A DNA stretch of 60,632 nt from Candidatus Bathyarchaeota archaeon (GCA_005888755.1 VBBQ01000034.1:1-60632), one strand, 5' to 3'. Counted from the stretch's first letter, positions 7,942 to 17,144 are shown. Translations and numbers: made by a program. Notes: generated from the sequence alone by a model not told the origin.

Positions 7942-8091
7942 CTACGCCGCAGTATTAGCGACGGCTGGCTGGGGACAAGAGGCGATATGAACAGAGTACT
8001 TGTCTAGCCGCACGTTCTCGTGGCATCGAGGGCATTCTAAGGTCTTCATTTCGGTTCGAACGTTCCTGCCCTTCCAATTTCCTCCTCGCAT
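7942..8091 (-). CDS. Small C2HC zinc-finger protein (hypothetical, 49 aa)
   Basis: A short minus-strand frame starting at ATG 8091 encodes 49 residues with one apparent zinc site: C20 and C23 (CPRC), H35 and C39 (HIASC), i.e. C-x2-C-x11-H-x3-C. A second ATG at residue 15 (MKTLECPRC) could be the true start. It fills an otherwise empty 340-nt gap between the tRNA-Ser and the enoyl-CoA hydratase. Such mini zinc fingers are common in archaea and often go unannotated. No function can be assigned; the spacing of the four ligands is the only evidence that it is a gene. Confidence 0.45.
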   Translation of the reverse strand: MRGGNWKGRNVRTEMKTLECPRCHENVRLDKYSVHIASCPQPAVANTAA

Positions 8092-8266
8092 TTGTTCTTC
8101 TTACACCTCTATTTTGCTATTGTACTGGCTTGCTGGCTCTAACTGGAGCCTGCATTTGTCCAGCCTACCTCAACTTGTCGCTGGACCCGATATAAGGACT
8201 CTTTCACCGAGGGTCTGATTTAGCAGTGATAATGAATCTCTCGATTCTTGACGCTCGGGAAAAGCG

Positions 8267-9037
8267 TCATCTATAGTATTCGGGGGCCCGCTTGGCTACG
8301 AATGCACTGGACCCTTCTCGAAAGTCCTTGCTAGTGATCGTTCTAAGGAGTTCCTTGTACGCCGTTTCGAGTTTTGTTCTCGAGAGATCGGCCTCTCTGA
8401 TTCGCTTGAAGCCTGAATTTGAAATGGGGGAGACGAGCGTTATCTCTCGAACGATCTTCTCCAATGTTGGAGTGAGCTGTTCTCTCGGAACTGAATGGCT
8501 AACAAGCCCACAGTTCATTGCTTCATCTGCACTGAGAGGGATGCCAGCCAGGTTCATCTCGACAAGTTTTCTTCCATTCATGAGGGAAGGTCCGATCACT
8601 CCAGAGATACAACAAAGGGCGCCCACGCGTCCTCCTGAGAAGGCGAAGGTGGATTCTGTAGAGGCAATAACTATGTCGGAGGCGAGTGCGATTTCCGCGC
8701 CTGCGCCGTAGGCCGGCCCGTCGACGAGTGATATGATAGGTTTCTCGCATTTGAAGAGTTGGTCCCAGAATGGCTTAATCAGATCGTAAACGAATTCCTT
8801 TGCTTCGGCTCTTGACTTGAAACTCCCGACTTCTCTTATGTCGAGACCTGCCGAGAACGCCTTTCCAGCGCCAGTTATCTCTATAACTCGTGCGTCGTCG
8901 TCCCTAGCGGCTTCATCCAACGCTTTCCTCAGGTCGCGAAACATCCCCTTGGAGAGAGCGTTAAGGACTTCGGGACGGTTCATTTCTATACGGGCGACGT
9001 GATTCGCGACGCAGTATTCGACGTTTTCAAGTTTCAT
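8267..9037 (-). CDS. Enoyl-CoA hydratase/isomerase family protein
   Basis: Crotonase-fold enzyme acting on acyl-CoA thioesters, usually hydrating or isomerising enoyl-CoA. The 256-residue protein shows the N-terminal NRPEVLNALSKGMFRDL, the oxyanion-hole loops AFSAGLDIREV and GPAYGAGAEIALASDIVIAS, and the GRVGALCCISGVIGP segment where catalytic acids usually sit. It stands alone, with no other beta-oxidation gene nearby, so the substrate is unknown. Related crotonase enzymes with other reactions cannot be excluded. Confidence 0.87.
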   Translation of the reverse strand: MKLENVEYCVANHVARIEMNRPEVLNALSKGMFRDLRKALDEAARDDDARVIEITGAGKAFSAGLDIREVGSFKSRAEAKEFVYDLIKPFWDQLFKCEKPIISLVDGPAYGAGAEIALASDIVIASTESTFAFSGGRVGALCCISGVIGPSLMNGRKLVEMNLAGIPLSADEAMNCGLVSHSVPREQLTPTLEKIVREITLVSPISNSGFKRIREADLSRTKLETAYKELLRTITSKDFREGSSAFVAKRAPEYYR

Positions 9038-9146
9038 GCTGACAACTCACGATACAAGTCGACCGTCGACGGTTGGAGAGTAATTTGGCTTTGTGTCGCT
9101 GGTTCGAGAACCTTTTTGAAGCGCTACCGGAAGAAACAGGTTATCG

Positions 9147-9968
9147 GTGCGCATTCTCACGATTAATCTGCCTTACAATTCGAACCAGAAACTCAAGACA
9201 GTTCTTGACCGTGTCAACAGTGACGAGTATCTTCAGAGTCTCTGGGACTGCATAAACACCAATGCTGTCCGGAGGCTTGGACTCTCAGATCACGGGAGAG
9301 TCCATTTCGCCATAGTGTCGAACATTGGTTTGAAAATTCTCCGAAACTTGGTCGAGGCTGGCGTGGAACCGAGCATCGTCACGGATCACAAGCTCACCAA
9401 TGATGATGCCGAGGTAGTCGTCTTCCTTGGGTCAGTGTTGCACGACTTGGGAATGGTCGCCCATCGGGAGAACCATCAGATCTTCAGCGTCTCTCTCGCG
9501 GCCCAGATTATTCCAGGGCTTTTGGCAGGAATTTATGAGGACAAGGAGAGGGCTATCATAACGGCAGAGGCTCTTCACACAATTTACGCTCACGAGTCTG
9601 AGATTCCGCAATTCACAATCGAGGCTGGAGTTGTGAGAGTGGCGGACGCACTAGACATGAAAGAGGGCCGGGCGAGAATTCCCTTTACGGCCGGAAAGAA
9701 GGACATTCATGCTCTTTCAGCAATGTCGATCAGGGACGTGAAAATCCGAAAGAGCAAACAGAAACCCGTCATCGTTGAGATAAGCATGTACAACGAGTCA
9801 GGGATCTTCCAGGTTGACCAGTTACTGAAGAAGAAGATACTCGGAACGAAGATCGAGGGCTTCATTGAGGTCGTTGCTCAAGTCGAAAACCAACAGCGAA
9901 AAACTGTACTCACAAGATACACACTCGGGGCGACAGACTCGTCGTCTCCAAAGGTCAGTATCGAATGA
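9147..9968 (+). CDS. HD-domain metal-dependent phosphohydrolase
   Basis: The 273-residue protein has an HD core: DHGRVHFAIVSN (a candidate first metal-site His near residue 49 or 53), the eponymous H99-D100 in FLGSVLHDLGMVAHRENH, then EALHTIYAHESE and a later VVRVADALDMKEGRAR that supplies the distal Asp. A C-terminal beta-rich part (residues about 190-260) follows. GTG start; no ATG precedes the conserved region. HD proteins act on nucleotides, oligonucleotides or RNA 2',3' ends, and the substrate here cannot be read from sequence. It is monocistronic, between two convergent neighbours. Confidence 0.85.
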   Translation: MRILTINLPYNSNQKLKTVLDRVNSDEYLQSLWDCINTNAVRRLGLSDHGRVHFAIVSNIGLKILRNLVEAGVEPSIVTDHKLTNDDAEVVVFLGSVLHDLGMVAHRENHQIFSVSLAAQIIPGLLAGIYEDKERAIITAEALHTIYAHESEIPQFTIEAGVVRVADALDMKEGRARIPFTAGKKDIHALSAMSIRDVKIRKSKQKPVIVEISMYNESGIFQVDQLLKKKILGTKIEGFIEVVAQVENQQRKTVLTRYTLGATDSSSPKVSIE

Positions 9969-10022
9969 CCAGAGAGCTCGAGCGGAACGTCATCCGCGAA
10001 TTCGACTGTCCCGGAATCGTAT

Positions 10023-10316
10023 TTAGGCTGACTCTACTTTCGCGAGTTTTCCGTATCTTCCAACGTTTAGTTGGAGTTCTCCTCGAAACGAGTCGACGTA
10101 TCCGTTTTCGATTTGAACGGTATCGTTGACTGCGACCTTTGTTATGTTTTCGTTCCACAAAGTGACCTTGACTGTTCCGGACTCGTCTTGAAGTGTTGCA
10201 CTAGCAACTTGTCCAGGTCCGAACTTCGTCTGGACATCTCGCGGCGTTTCCATGTCGACGATCTTACCGGCGACGTCAACTCTTCGCATTCCAGGTTTGA
10301 GTTCTGCTATTTTCAA
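10023..10316 (-). CDS. OB-fold single-stranded nucleic-acid-binding protein (archaeal SSB-like)
   Basis: The 97-residue protein is one OB fold: KIAELKPGMRRVDVAGKIVDM, then VASATLQDESGTVKVTLWNENI and VAVNDTVQIENGYVDSFRGELQLNVGRYG, the typical beta1-beta5 pattern of crenarchaeal SSB/RPA-like proteins. It lacks the acidic C-terminal tail of Sulfolobus SSB. The gene starts 3 nt after the TRAM-domain gene stop, so both are very likely cotranscribed. A role in ssDNA or RNA binding is inferred from the fold. Confidence 0.85.
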   Translation of the reverse strand: MKIAELKPGMRRVDVAGKIVDMETPRDVQTKFGPGQVASATLQDESGTVKVTLWNENITKVAVNDTVQIENGYVDSFRGELQLNVGRYGKLAKVESA

Positions 10317-10319
10317 TGG

Positions 10320-10706
10320 CTATTCTCCTGTTACGACTTCTCCAGTCGCGAAGTTGCCTCTCACGGATGTTATTCTAACCTTCACTTGGTCGCCTTGGTT
10401 TGTGCCGGGTACGAAGACGACGAAGTTGTTGATTCTAGCTATACCGTCTCCTCGCTTGCCGACAGAGTCTATGGTGACATCGACTTCTTGGCCTTCTTCG
10501 ACAGGTGCTGGGCCGCGGTTTCTATCCTGCCCGCGGTCACGGTCAGATCCACGATCATACCCTCGGCCTCCACCGCCGCCTCCACCGCGGCCGTAGCTTC
10601 CCCCTCCTCCGCCTCTGCCATAACCTCCTCCGCCACTGCTTCCTCCACCGCTCCTAGAGTAGCCTCCTTTTCTACCGTAACTTCTTCTCGGTCTCTCTTC
10701 ACCCAT
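10320..10706 (-). CDS. Glycine/arginine-rich TRAM-domain RNA-binding protein
   Basis: The N-terminal ~65 residues are a low-complexity RGG-type tract (repeats of GGGYGRGGGGGSYGRGGG). The C-terminal ~60 residues are a TRAM domain: GQEVDVTIDSVGKRGDGIARINNFVVFVPG and GDQVKVRITSVRGNFATGEVV. Stand-alone TRAM proteins in archaea act as cold-shock-like RNA chaperones. An added RGG tail resembles eukaryotic RNA-binding proteins and would strengthen nonspecific RNA contacts. It is the first gene of a pair with the OB-fold protein. Repeats inside the tract may make its length variable between strains. Confidence 0.86.
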   Translation of the reverse strand: MGEERPRRSYGRKGGYSRSGGGSSGGGGYGRGGGGGSYGRGGGGGGGRGYDRGSDRDRGQDRNRGPAPVEEGQEVDVTIDSVGKRGDGIARINNFVVFVPGTNQGDQVKVRITSVRGNFATGEVVTGE

Positions 10707-10871
10707 TTTTCTTACAATCCTTTGTATTTGTTAAGGGGTCTGAACCATTCTAAGGTCATTATGAAAAGATTGCTGCAAGCTATGACTCGCCGGAAACATT
10801 CTCATTCTGACCGATGGCCCAAAGACGCCTTCTGAAAGGGTTTTCCGGGTGGTCATAATATAAGACTTGAC

Positions 10872-13376
10872 CTAGGCGACGATTTCGACCTTGAATCCAG
10901 CGCTTGGTTCTTTTCCTCGGTCAAAATTCGGGGAGAGTCGTTCAAGGTCTAAAGTATCCGCTTTGAGGGTTCTAAGGATAGTCTCCTCGTTCTCCTTCAG
11001 AAGGTGAAGATGCTCAGCTTCAGCGCGGATTACGATTTTCTTGACATTCGAACCTAGCGATAGACCTTTGGCGGATTTTTCGCGTCGAGCATGAGCGATT
11101 AGGTCTAGGAGAAGCTTGCCATTACGAATGGAAGTGTCGTCGAATGTTTTCTCAGGCTCTGGCCAGCTTTCTTGATGGACGCTCTTGCTGGCCGCTGATG
11201 GGAATTGATGGTAGATTGCCTCTGACATGTGGGGGCAGATGGGCGCGAGGAGCTTACAAATGGTGAGCAGGGCTTCTTGCAGGCAATATTGGGTGGCCTT
11301 GAGGTCAGCCAGATCCCTTCCAGGTTGAAGCCTATGCTTGACCGCTTCCAAGTAATCATCAGCGAGCGCGTGCCAGGCGAAATTCCTTATTGCTTCTAGA
11401 GCTATGCTGAACTGGAACGTTTCGAAAGCCTCGGATACATCTCGTGTCAACTTGTGAAGGGAAGCTAGAAGCCAGCGATCTGTGAGGGAGAGGTTACCGG
11501 GCTTTTTCTGAGATGAGGCTTCGGTTCTATTTGCGAGAGTGAACCTGGTTATGTTCCAGAGCTTGGTCAGGAACTTCTTCCCGTGTTCAAGTTCGTTCCA
11601 ACGGAATGGTATGTCGTAACCGGTAGATCCGCCCGCTGCTGCCCATTGTCGAAAGGCGTCGGCGCCGACCTTGTTGATCGCTTCGTCTGCTACTACGTAA
11701 TTTCCGTAGGACTTGTGCATCATGCGCCCGTCGGTGCCTTTCACCATTCCATTGATCAGGAGAGTCTTGTAGGGCGCAGTCCCGAACAAGGCGAGACTTC
11801 TGACGAGTAGATAGTAGTCCCAAGTTCGGACGATATCGAGCCCGTTTGGCTGAAGGTCTGCTGGGAAGAGTCGGTTGAACAGGTCTGATTTGTTAGGCCA
11901 CCCGGCGTGAACTGCGGCCGTTATTGATGAGTCCATCCATGTGTCGAGCACATCCGTTTCGCCTCGAAGCTCTCCATTCCCACACTTGGGGCATTTTTCC
12001 TGTGGTGGCCTGTCCTTGCGAGGATCTACGGGAAGCTTTTTTTCATCAGGGATGATCGTCGCTTGGCATTTCGTGCAGTACCAAACGGGTATCGGAGTTG
12101 CAAAGATTCTCTGTCGGGAGATTACCCAGTCCCAGTCTAGAGACTCGGCCCAGTCGATGAGCCGTTGTTTCGAGAAGGGTGGAATCCAATCTAGCTTCCC
12201 GGCCCACTCTACGACCTTTTGGGTCAGGTCGCGGGTCTTCATGAACCACTGAGGTCTTGCGATAATCTCGACAGGAGTTTGGCATCGCCAACACGTTCCG
12301 ATATTCTGCTTTGTCGTTTCCGTCTTGCTGATTAGTCCCTTCGCCTGAAGCTCCGCAACTATTTTCTTTCTTGCCTCCTCGGCTTTGAGTCCCTTGAACC
12401 GTGGGTCGTCGACGGACAGTCTGCCGTTCTCTGTTAACGCCTTGATGACTGGGAGATGATATTTTTTCTGCCATCTTACATCGGTCTTGTCTCCAAACGT
12501 GCAAATCATCACCGCCCCCGTGCCGTAGCGGGGATCTACTTCGTCGTCCGAAATTACGCGTACTTGCTGGCCGAAGATGGGCACCAAAGTGGTCTTTCCA
12601 ACAATCGCTTTGTACTTCTCATCTTTTGGATGTACCGCGATTCCGACGCAAGCGGCGAGAAGTTCGGGGCGAGTCGATGCGATCTCGATGCCGTTGTTGG
12701 GGTCTCCGAACCGCATGTAGTATAACGTCCCCTTGCGTTCTTGGTACACCACTTCTGCTTCCGCTATCGCTGTCTCGTCACGGGGGCACCAGTTTACGGG
12801 GTCCTCGCCGCGGTAGAGATGGCCTGATTTGTAGAGTTCGAGGAAGGAGAGTTGAGTGAGTTTGTAGTATGATGGGTCCATTGTTTTGTATTCGAGCGCC
12901 CAGTCGGAGGATATTCCCAGCAGATTCATCGATTGTTTCATCTTGGCGATGTATTCACCGGTGAGCTTGCGGCACATTTCAACGAACTGCTGAGGCGGCA
13001 CATCGTTCTTGCGGATCTTGAACGTCTGTTCAACTCGAACCTCTGTAGGCAGCCCGTGGCAGTCCCACCCTTGTGGAAAGTGAACATTGAACCCTTTCAT
13101 CCTCTTGTAGCGGGCTACGAAATCGATGTAGCACCAGTTCAGCGCGTTCCCAACGTGAAAGTCACCGCTAGGATAAGGTGGTGGCGTGTCGATACTGAAG
13201 GTCTTGCGCGATTTGTCATGAGGGTCGAAGTGGTAAATGTCGTGCTGTCGCCAATACTCGCGCCAGTTGGCTTCTTCAGTGGCAGGTTCGTAGTTCTTGC
13301 TTAGAGCATGGCTAGATCCGGATTTTGATTGGTTCTCTGGAGAATCTTCGGATCCCTTGCTCTCTGAGCGGCTCAA
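10872..13376 (-). CDS. valS: Valyl-tRNA synthetase
   Basis: Class I aminoacyl-tRNA synthetase charging tRNA-Val. The 834-residue protein has the HIGH-type motif FHVGN (residues 73-77) inside PPPYPSGDFHVGNALNW, the CP1 editing domain (STRPELLAACVGIAVHPKD, DPRYGTGAVMICTFGD), a CysX2Cys zinc pair (CTKC, CPKC), and MMHKS in place of the canonical KMSKS. The C-terminal anticodon-binding helices follow. A low-complexity polar N-terminal extension of about 30 residues precedes the conserved start (EPATEEANWREYW). Length is typical for archaeal ValRS. Confidence 0.96.
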   Translation of the reverse strand: MSRSESKGSEDSPENQSKSGSSHALSKNYEPATEEANWREYWRQHDIYHFDPHDKSRKTFSIDTPPPYPSGDFHVGNALNWCYIDFVARYKRMKGFNVHFPQGWDCHGLPTEVRVEQTFKIRKNDVPPQQFVEMCRKLTGEYIAKMKQSMNLLGISSDWALEYKTMDPSYYKLTQLSFLELYKSGHLYRGEDPVNWCPRDETAIAEAEVVYQERKGTLYYMRFGDPNNGIEIASTRPELLAACVGIAVHPKDEKYKAIVGKTTLVPIFGQQVRVISDDEVDPRYGTGAVMICTFGDKTDVRWQKKYHLPVIKALTENGRLSVDDPRFKGLKAEEARKKIVAELQAKGLISKTETTKQNIGTCWRCQTPVEIIARPQWFMKTRDLTQKVVEWAGKLDWIPPFSKQRLIDWAESLDWDWVISRQRIFATPIPVWYCTKCQATIIPDEKKLPVDPRKDRPPQEKCPKCGNGELRGETDVLDTWMDSSITAAVHAGWPNKSDLFNRLFPADLQPNGLDIVRTWDYYLLVRSLALFGTAPYKTLLINGMVKGTDGRMMHKSYGNYVVADEAINKVGADAFRQWAAAGGSTGYDIPFRWNELEHGKKFLTKLWNITRFTLANRTEASSQKKPGNLSLTDRWLLASLHKLTRDVSEAFETFQFSIALEAIRNFAWHALADDYLEAVKHRLQPGRDLADLKATQYCLQEALLTICKLLAPICPHMSEAIYHQFPSAASKSVHQESWPEPEKTFDDTSIRNGKLLLDLIAHARREKSAKGLSLGSNVKKIVIRAEAEHLHLLKENEETILRTLKADTLDLERLSPNFDRGKEPSAGFKVEIVA

Positions 13377-13413
13377 ATTCGGTTCTTTCGAACTTGGCGG
13401 TGATGCAAGCTCC

Positions 13414-14493
13414 TCACTGAACAGAATAAGGGACAGATTCAGGTGGCTTATAAGTCGTTGGAATTTTACCGCTGGTCAGTCTTCTTACTAGCCAGGCTAG
13501 GCCGACCAAGATCGACACGATTCCGACGATCACCGTCGCAAGAGAGACGAGGCCGGGAAGGGTGGCGACAGGGCCGCCGAATATGTCCGCTCCCACGCTG
13601 AAGGTCTCAAAGTAGAAATCAAAGAACCAGTGAAGCAGTACCGCGGCATAGGCTCCGTATGCCAAATAGATCAAGCCCAGCGCGAACCCGGAGATTGCGG
13701 CGGTGAACGCCTTGCCGATCCCCCAATCTGTTCCTCCCGAAATAACGTGGGCGATTCCGAAGAGAGACGATGTTAGGAACAACAGAATCCATTCGCTCCA
13801 GTGAATTCCTTGCCACCTATTCGCAGTGATGGTCGGGAGCCCGACCTTCTCCTTCGCGGATTCAGGAGACAGAAATGAGGCGACAACAAGGGAAAGAGTC
13901 CTTGGCTTTGAAGACCCTGGCTCAATTGAACGATTTTTCCAGGTTGTTATGATCGCGATCAGCAGTCCTAGGATCGTAATCCTGAAGGCAATCTCTTCGC
14001 TGATTGGTGAATAGGCGAGGGCTGCGTAGAGTTCGGCTTCAGGGGGACAGGGATTGCATAGCGTTCCTGAAGAGAGACCGGACTGGTTTAGGACAATAGT
14101 TGCCACCAGGACCATGAGGAGTAGGGCGCACGAAACCAGAGGCATCGCGATGAGCCAGCTAGATCTGAAGCTAATTTGCCCCGCTTGCCGAAGCCGTTGC
14201 AATCCGGTCAGAAAGCCGTCCCTAGATCTGAACGCAGTGATGAAACAAGCTATGTAGATGACTATGCAAGCATCCGTGAGGAGAAGCAGGTCGACAGGTA
14301 TCGGTGTAATTATCGGGTAGATGAAAAAAGCACCTATGAAAAAATGTACCCTAATGTTCTGTAGTTGTCCTGCGAATTGGCCGGCGGTGACTAGGCCCAG
14401 CCCTATTCCAATGGCGATAACATACGTTAGGACAGTGAAGGAAACTGCGCCGGCAGCGATCCTTCCAAGGAGTCCCCGAGGAGGCTGACTCAT
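13414..14493 (-). CDS. CPBP-family intramembrane metalloprotease
   Basis: Polytopic membrane protein of 359 residues with about eight hydrophobic segments. It holds the three ABI/CPBP motifs: EEIAFR (the EExxxR motif), FGIAH before VISGG, and HWFFDFY. These supply the Glu and His residues of the membrane-embedded active site. CPBP proteases in archaea are uncharacterised; eukaryotic relatives process CAAX proteins. It lies 13 nt downstream of the MAT gene, and 37 nt upstream of valS, in one direction. Confidence 0.85.
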   Translation of the reverse strand: MSQPPRGLLGRIAAGAVSFTVLTYVIAIGIGLGLVTAGQFAGQLQNIRVHFFIGAFFIYPIITPIPVDLLLLTDACIVIYIACFITAFRSRDGFLTGLQRLRQAGQISFRSSWLIAMPLVSCALLLMVLVATIVLNQSGLSSGTLCNPCPPEAELYAALAYSPISEEIAFRITILGLLIAIITTWKNRSIEPGSSKPRTLSLVVASFLSPESAKEKVGLPTITANRWQGIHWSEWILLFLTSSLFGIAHVISGGTDWGIGKAFTAAISGFALGLIYLAYGAYAAVLLHWFFDFYFETFSVGADIFGGPVATLPGLVSLATVIVGIVSILVGLAWLVRRLTSGKIPTTYKPPESVPYSVQ

Positions 14494-14506
14494 GCGCTTT
14501 GTTGGC

Positions 14507-15712
14507 CTAGCAGACTGGAATCTTTCCTTCGGTCAATCGCTTGGTGAAGTCATTAATGTTGTTTAGATCGGACTTTGCAATCTCCGAGGCGGCTTTGGAG
14601 ACCTGTTTCAGCTCTACTCCTTTGTCGAGAATAAGTTCTACACCTGCGACTTTGGGTTCGTTGATGGGCTTTCCGATTTGGCTGAGGAGCCAGACATAAA
14701 CTTCTCTCACCCCTGAGATTTTCTGATGGACGTGTTCGGCGATCTCGTAGGTTAGAAGGTTGTATATCTTCCCGACGTGGCTGACGGGGTTCTTCCCAGC
14801 CGCGGCCTCTGAGCAGGTTGGGCGGTTCAGTGGTATGACGCCATTGACACGGTTTCCTCGACCTACTTGGCCCCCGTCACCATCGTCAGCTGAGGTTCCA
14901 AGGACGGTGAGGTATATTCCTCCCATGCCTCGACCCCTCTTGTCTAGAGTATTGATGTCAACATTCACACCGTCGAATTTCACCCTCGATTTGACGAAAC
15001 GTGTTACGTCCTCGACGACCTCGGCCTTGCGTTGGAAGTACTGATTTTCGTTCTCGATCAAACGGTCAACAAAGGCCATTGCGATTGTAAGGTTGAGATC
15101 CTTTCCTTCTCTTGAGCCCATGATCTTGACGTCTTCGCCTGTTTCTGGGAATTCCTTCTTGAAGCTGGGAGAGTTGATGTAGCGTTCTGTGTGGAGGACG
15201 ATTCTCTCAGTATCAGTGAGGGGGGCGTAACCTACTGCTGCTGATGTGTCGTTTGCTCCGTAGAATCTTCCCTTTCGGCTGAATATGTCTCGAAGGGCCT
15301 CTGAGCCTCGTGCCAGTTCGACTTGGTATCGAACGTGTCTTTCCGGGTCGACGAATCTGAGGTTTTTCTTGAACCATTTTTTCGCTGTCGAGACAGCGAT
15401 CTCGTCGATTGGGATGGGGTCACCGTCAACCTCGTAGGTTGCTCGGTCTCCGAATACCATTAGCATTGGACGTTTGACTTCGCCGCCTCCGAAGTTTCTT
15501 CGGACTGCTCCCGCTGCTAGGAGTGCCTTGTCGATGTTGTGGTGCATGACCACGCCGTATCGTTTGATATATTCTCTGCTTAGGGAGATGGAGACTTCGT
15601 TCATGACGGCGTCGCAAATGTGGTCGGGGTGTCCGAGCCCTTTTCGCTCGACGATTTCAAGTGCTTGCTCGCCCACAGGGGTCTGTCTTAGCTCGCTGAC
15701 AACTAGGCCCAT
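14507..15712 (-). CDS. mat: S-adenosylmethionine synthetase, archaeal type
   Basis: Makes SAM from methionine and ATP. The 401-residue protein belongs to the archaeal MAT family, distant from bacterial MetK: it shows VERKGLGHPDHICDAVMNE, GGGEVKRPMLMVFGDRATYE, VDINTLDKRGRGMGGIYLTV, SADDGDGGQVGRGNRVNGVIPLNRP and GKNPVSHVGKIYN. The DDGD and GRGNR segments are metal and substrate contacts in the family. Length and order are canonical. SAM made here would serve the several methyltransferases in the window. Confidence 0.96.
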   Translation of the reverse strand: MGLVVSELRQTPVGEQALEIVERKGLGHPDHICDAVMNEVSISLSREYIKRYGVVMHHNIDKALLAAGAVRRNFGGGEVKRPMLMVFGDRATYEVDGDPIPIDEIAVSTAKKWFKKNLRFVDPERHVRYQVELARGSEALRDIFSRKGRFYGANDTSAAVGYAPLTDTERIVLHTERYINSPSFKKEFPETGEDVKIMGSREGKDLNLTIAMAFVDRLIENENQYFQRKAEVVEDVTRFVKSRVKFDGVNVDINTLDKRGRGMGGIYLTVLGTSADDGDGGQVGRGNRVNGVIPLNRPTCSEAAAGKNPVSHVGKIYNLLTYEIAEHVHQKISGVREVYVWLLSQIGKPINEPKVAGVELILDKGVELKQVSKAASEIAKSDLNNINDFTKRLTEGKIPVC

Positions 15713-15801
15713 TTTCTCAAACTCAAGAGTTAAACGTGGCGCTGAGAAGTTCCGTTATTAACGTTTGTTGGCTTATTCTCAAAGGAATATTTTCGGCGAT
15801 A

Positions 15802-17013
15802 TTACTTCTTGCGAGCAGCTGTGACGATCGAGATCACATCGCGGTCCCGGAGAAGATAGTCGTTGGGCAACCTCAGACCATCGCGAGTGTCAATTGCATA
15901 GAGCATTTTTTCGGCTAGTTCTGAATGTATCTCCTTGGCCAAGTCTTTCGGAGTGTATTCACGGGGAACCAAGAAGGCGTCAGGTAGCACGTTTCCTTTC
16001 TTGTCAGAGAACGTCTTCGGATCTTCAACTGGGTAGACCGCGTTCATTCCTAGTAGTTTGAAGACTGCGGAGTTGAGCGCGAACTCCACTCCGGTCCTCA
16101 TGAGTTTGCTCATGACTTTCTGTTGTACGTAGGCGAGGGCCCAGGCTTGGTCCTTGGATATTCGCGATTCGTCGAGAACCTTGAATGTCTCTTCGCCTGG
16201 AACATATTGGATCAAACCTTTCTCTTGGGCGCGTTTCAGTGCGAGTTCTGCTTCGCTGGATGCTGGGATAACTAGTTGGGAGCTGAATTCTTCGCGGAGC
16301 TTCTCGAAGTTCTTTTCGGAATACGCAAGGTCCATCTTGTTGGCGATAATCAAAGTTGGCTTAGAAGCGATTCGTATGTTTTCCGAGAACTTTCTAGAAT
16401 CCTCGTCCTTCCAATCTTTCGGATGTTTTGCGAATAGGTTTGCGGTTTCGAGAGCTGCAATTACATGTTCTAGTTTTACTCCTATTCCAGCGAGCTCCTT
16501 GGCGAGAGCTTTGTCGTAGGCTCCTGATTTGAGAGGTCGTTTGCGGAGTCGCTGTAATGATCTGTCGACGGACACTTTGAACCAGAGAACTAGCTCTTCT
16601 TCTATGTCGTAGACGTCTAGTATCGGGTTTCCCATCCCGGCGTGAGCGATCTTGCCGTCTGGGTCGATGCTGCCTGAGGCGTCGACCACGTGGAGGAGAG
16701 CGTCGGCTTGTGCGACTACGTTTAGGAACTGGGTTCCGAGTCCCTTTCCTTTCCATGCTCCTTTGATTAGGCCGGGAAGGTCGAGCACCTCGACGGGTAC
16801 GAATCGCCAGCCGTCTACGCATGTTGAGTTTCGGGGTTTGTCTCTGAGTCCAAGTTCTTTGCAGACGCAGAGGGTTTGGACTTGACCAATTGCGACGTTG
16901 GGTTTCTTTGTGGTGAACGGGTAGGTTGAGACTTCGGCTGTGCTGGATGTGGCCGCGTTGAAGAAGGTGGTTTTGCCCGTGTTCGTCTTCCCAACTATGC
17001 CTATCCGGATCAA
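15802..17013 (-). CDS. YchF/OLA1-type GTP-binding protein
   Basis: Obg-superfamily P-loop NTPase associated with ribosomes. The 403-residue protein has the G1 P-loop GKTNTGKTT (residues 9-17), switch-region TYPFTTKKPNVAIGQ, G3 DLPGL, G4 NKMD, and a C-terminal TGS-type beta-grasp (VLPDAFLVPREYTPKDLAKEIHSELA ... LLRDRDVISIVTA). The inserted helical region after G3 fits the archaeal form (YchF_C). A TATA-like element on the minus strand at 17050-17058 lies about 40 nt before its start. Confidence 0.93.
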   Translation of the reverse strand: MIRIGIVGKTNTGKTTFFNAATSSTAEVSTYPFTTKKPNVAIGQVQTLCVCKELGLRDKPRNSTCVDGWRFVPVEVLDLPGLIKGAWKGKGLGTQFLNVVAQADALLHVVDASGSIDPDGKIAHAGMGNPILDVYDIEEELVLWFKVSVDRSLQRLRKRPLKSGAYDKALAKELAGIGVKLEHVIAALETANLFAKHPKDWKDEDSRKFSENIRIASKPTLIIANKMDLAYSEKNFEKLREEFSSQLVIPASSEAELALKRAQEKGLIQYVPGEETFKVLDESRISKDQAWALAYVQQKVMSKLMRTGVEFALNSAVFKLLGMNAVYPVEDPKTFSDKKGNVLPDAFLVPREYTPKDLAKEIHSELAEKMLYAIDTRDGLRLPNDYLLRDRDVISIVTAARKK

Positions 17014-17049
17014 CTAAGAACCCCGGCTAGAGCGGTTGGGCTGACGTGG

Positions 17050-17058
17050 TATTATAGC
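17050..17058. promoter_or_regulatory. TATA-like box between YchF and the 49-nt element
   Basis: TATTATAG reads as a box A on the plus strand, and its complement CTATAATA reads as one on the minus strand. It sits about 40 nt upstream of the YchF start (minus) and about 40 nt upstream of the conserved element at 17096 (plus), so it could serve either direction. Confidence 0.4.
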
Positions 17059-17095
17059 TCATGGATTCTACGGTGGGCTCGGTTAAGGCCACGAT

Positions 17096-17144
17096 TTTCG
17101 TGAAGGGAGCGGCCTGGGAAAAATCGACTACCCTTGGGAGTCAC
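17096..17144. repeat. Conserved 49-nt intergenic element, copy A
   Basis: This stretch aligns with 34995-35043 at about three bases in four, with long identical blocks TGAAGGG, GGAAAAA, GACTACCC and GTCAC. It can fold as GACT-A-CCC-TT-GGG-A-GTC. On the minus strand that stem is followed by GATTTTT, like an intrinsic terminator. On the plus strand it is preceded by the perfect hairpin CACGA-TTT-TCGTG (17090-17102). No coding frame explains the match. See the findings. Confidence 0.5.
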
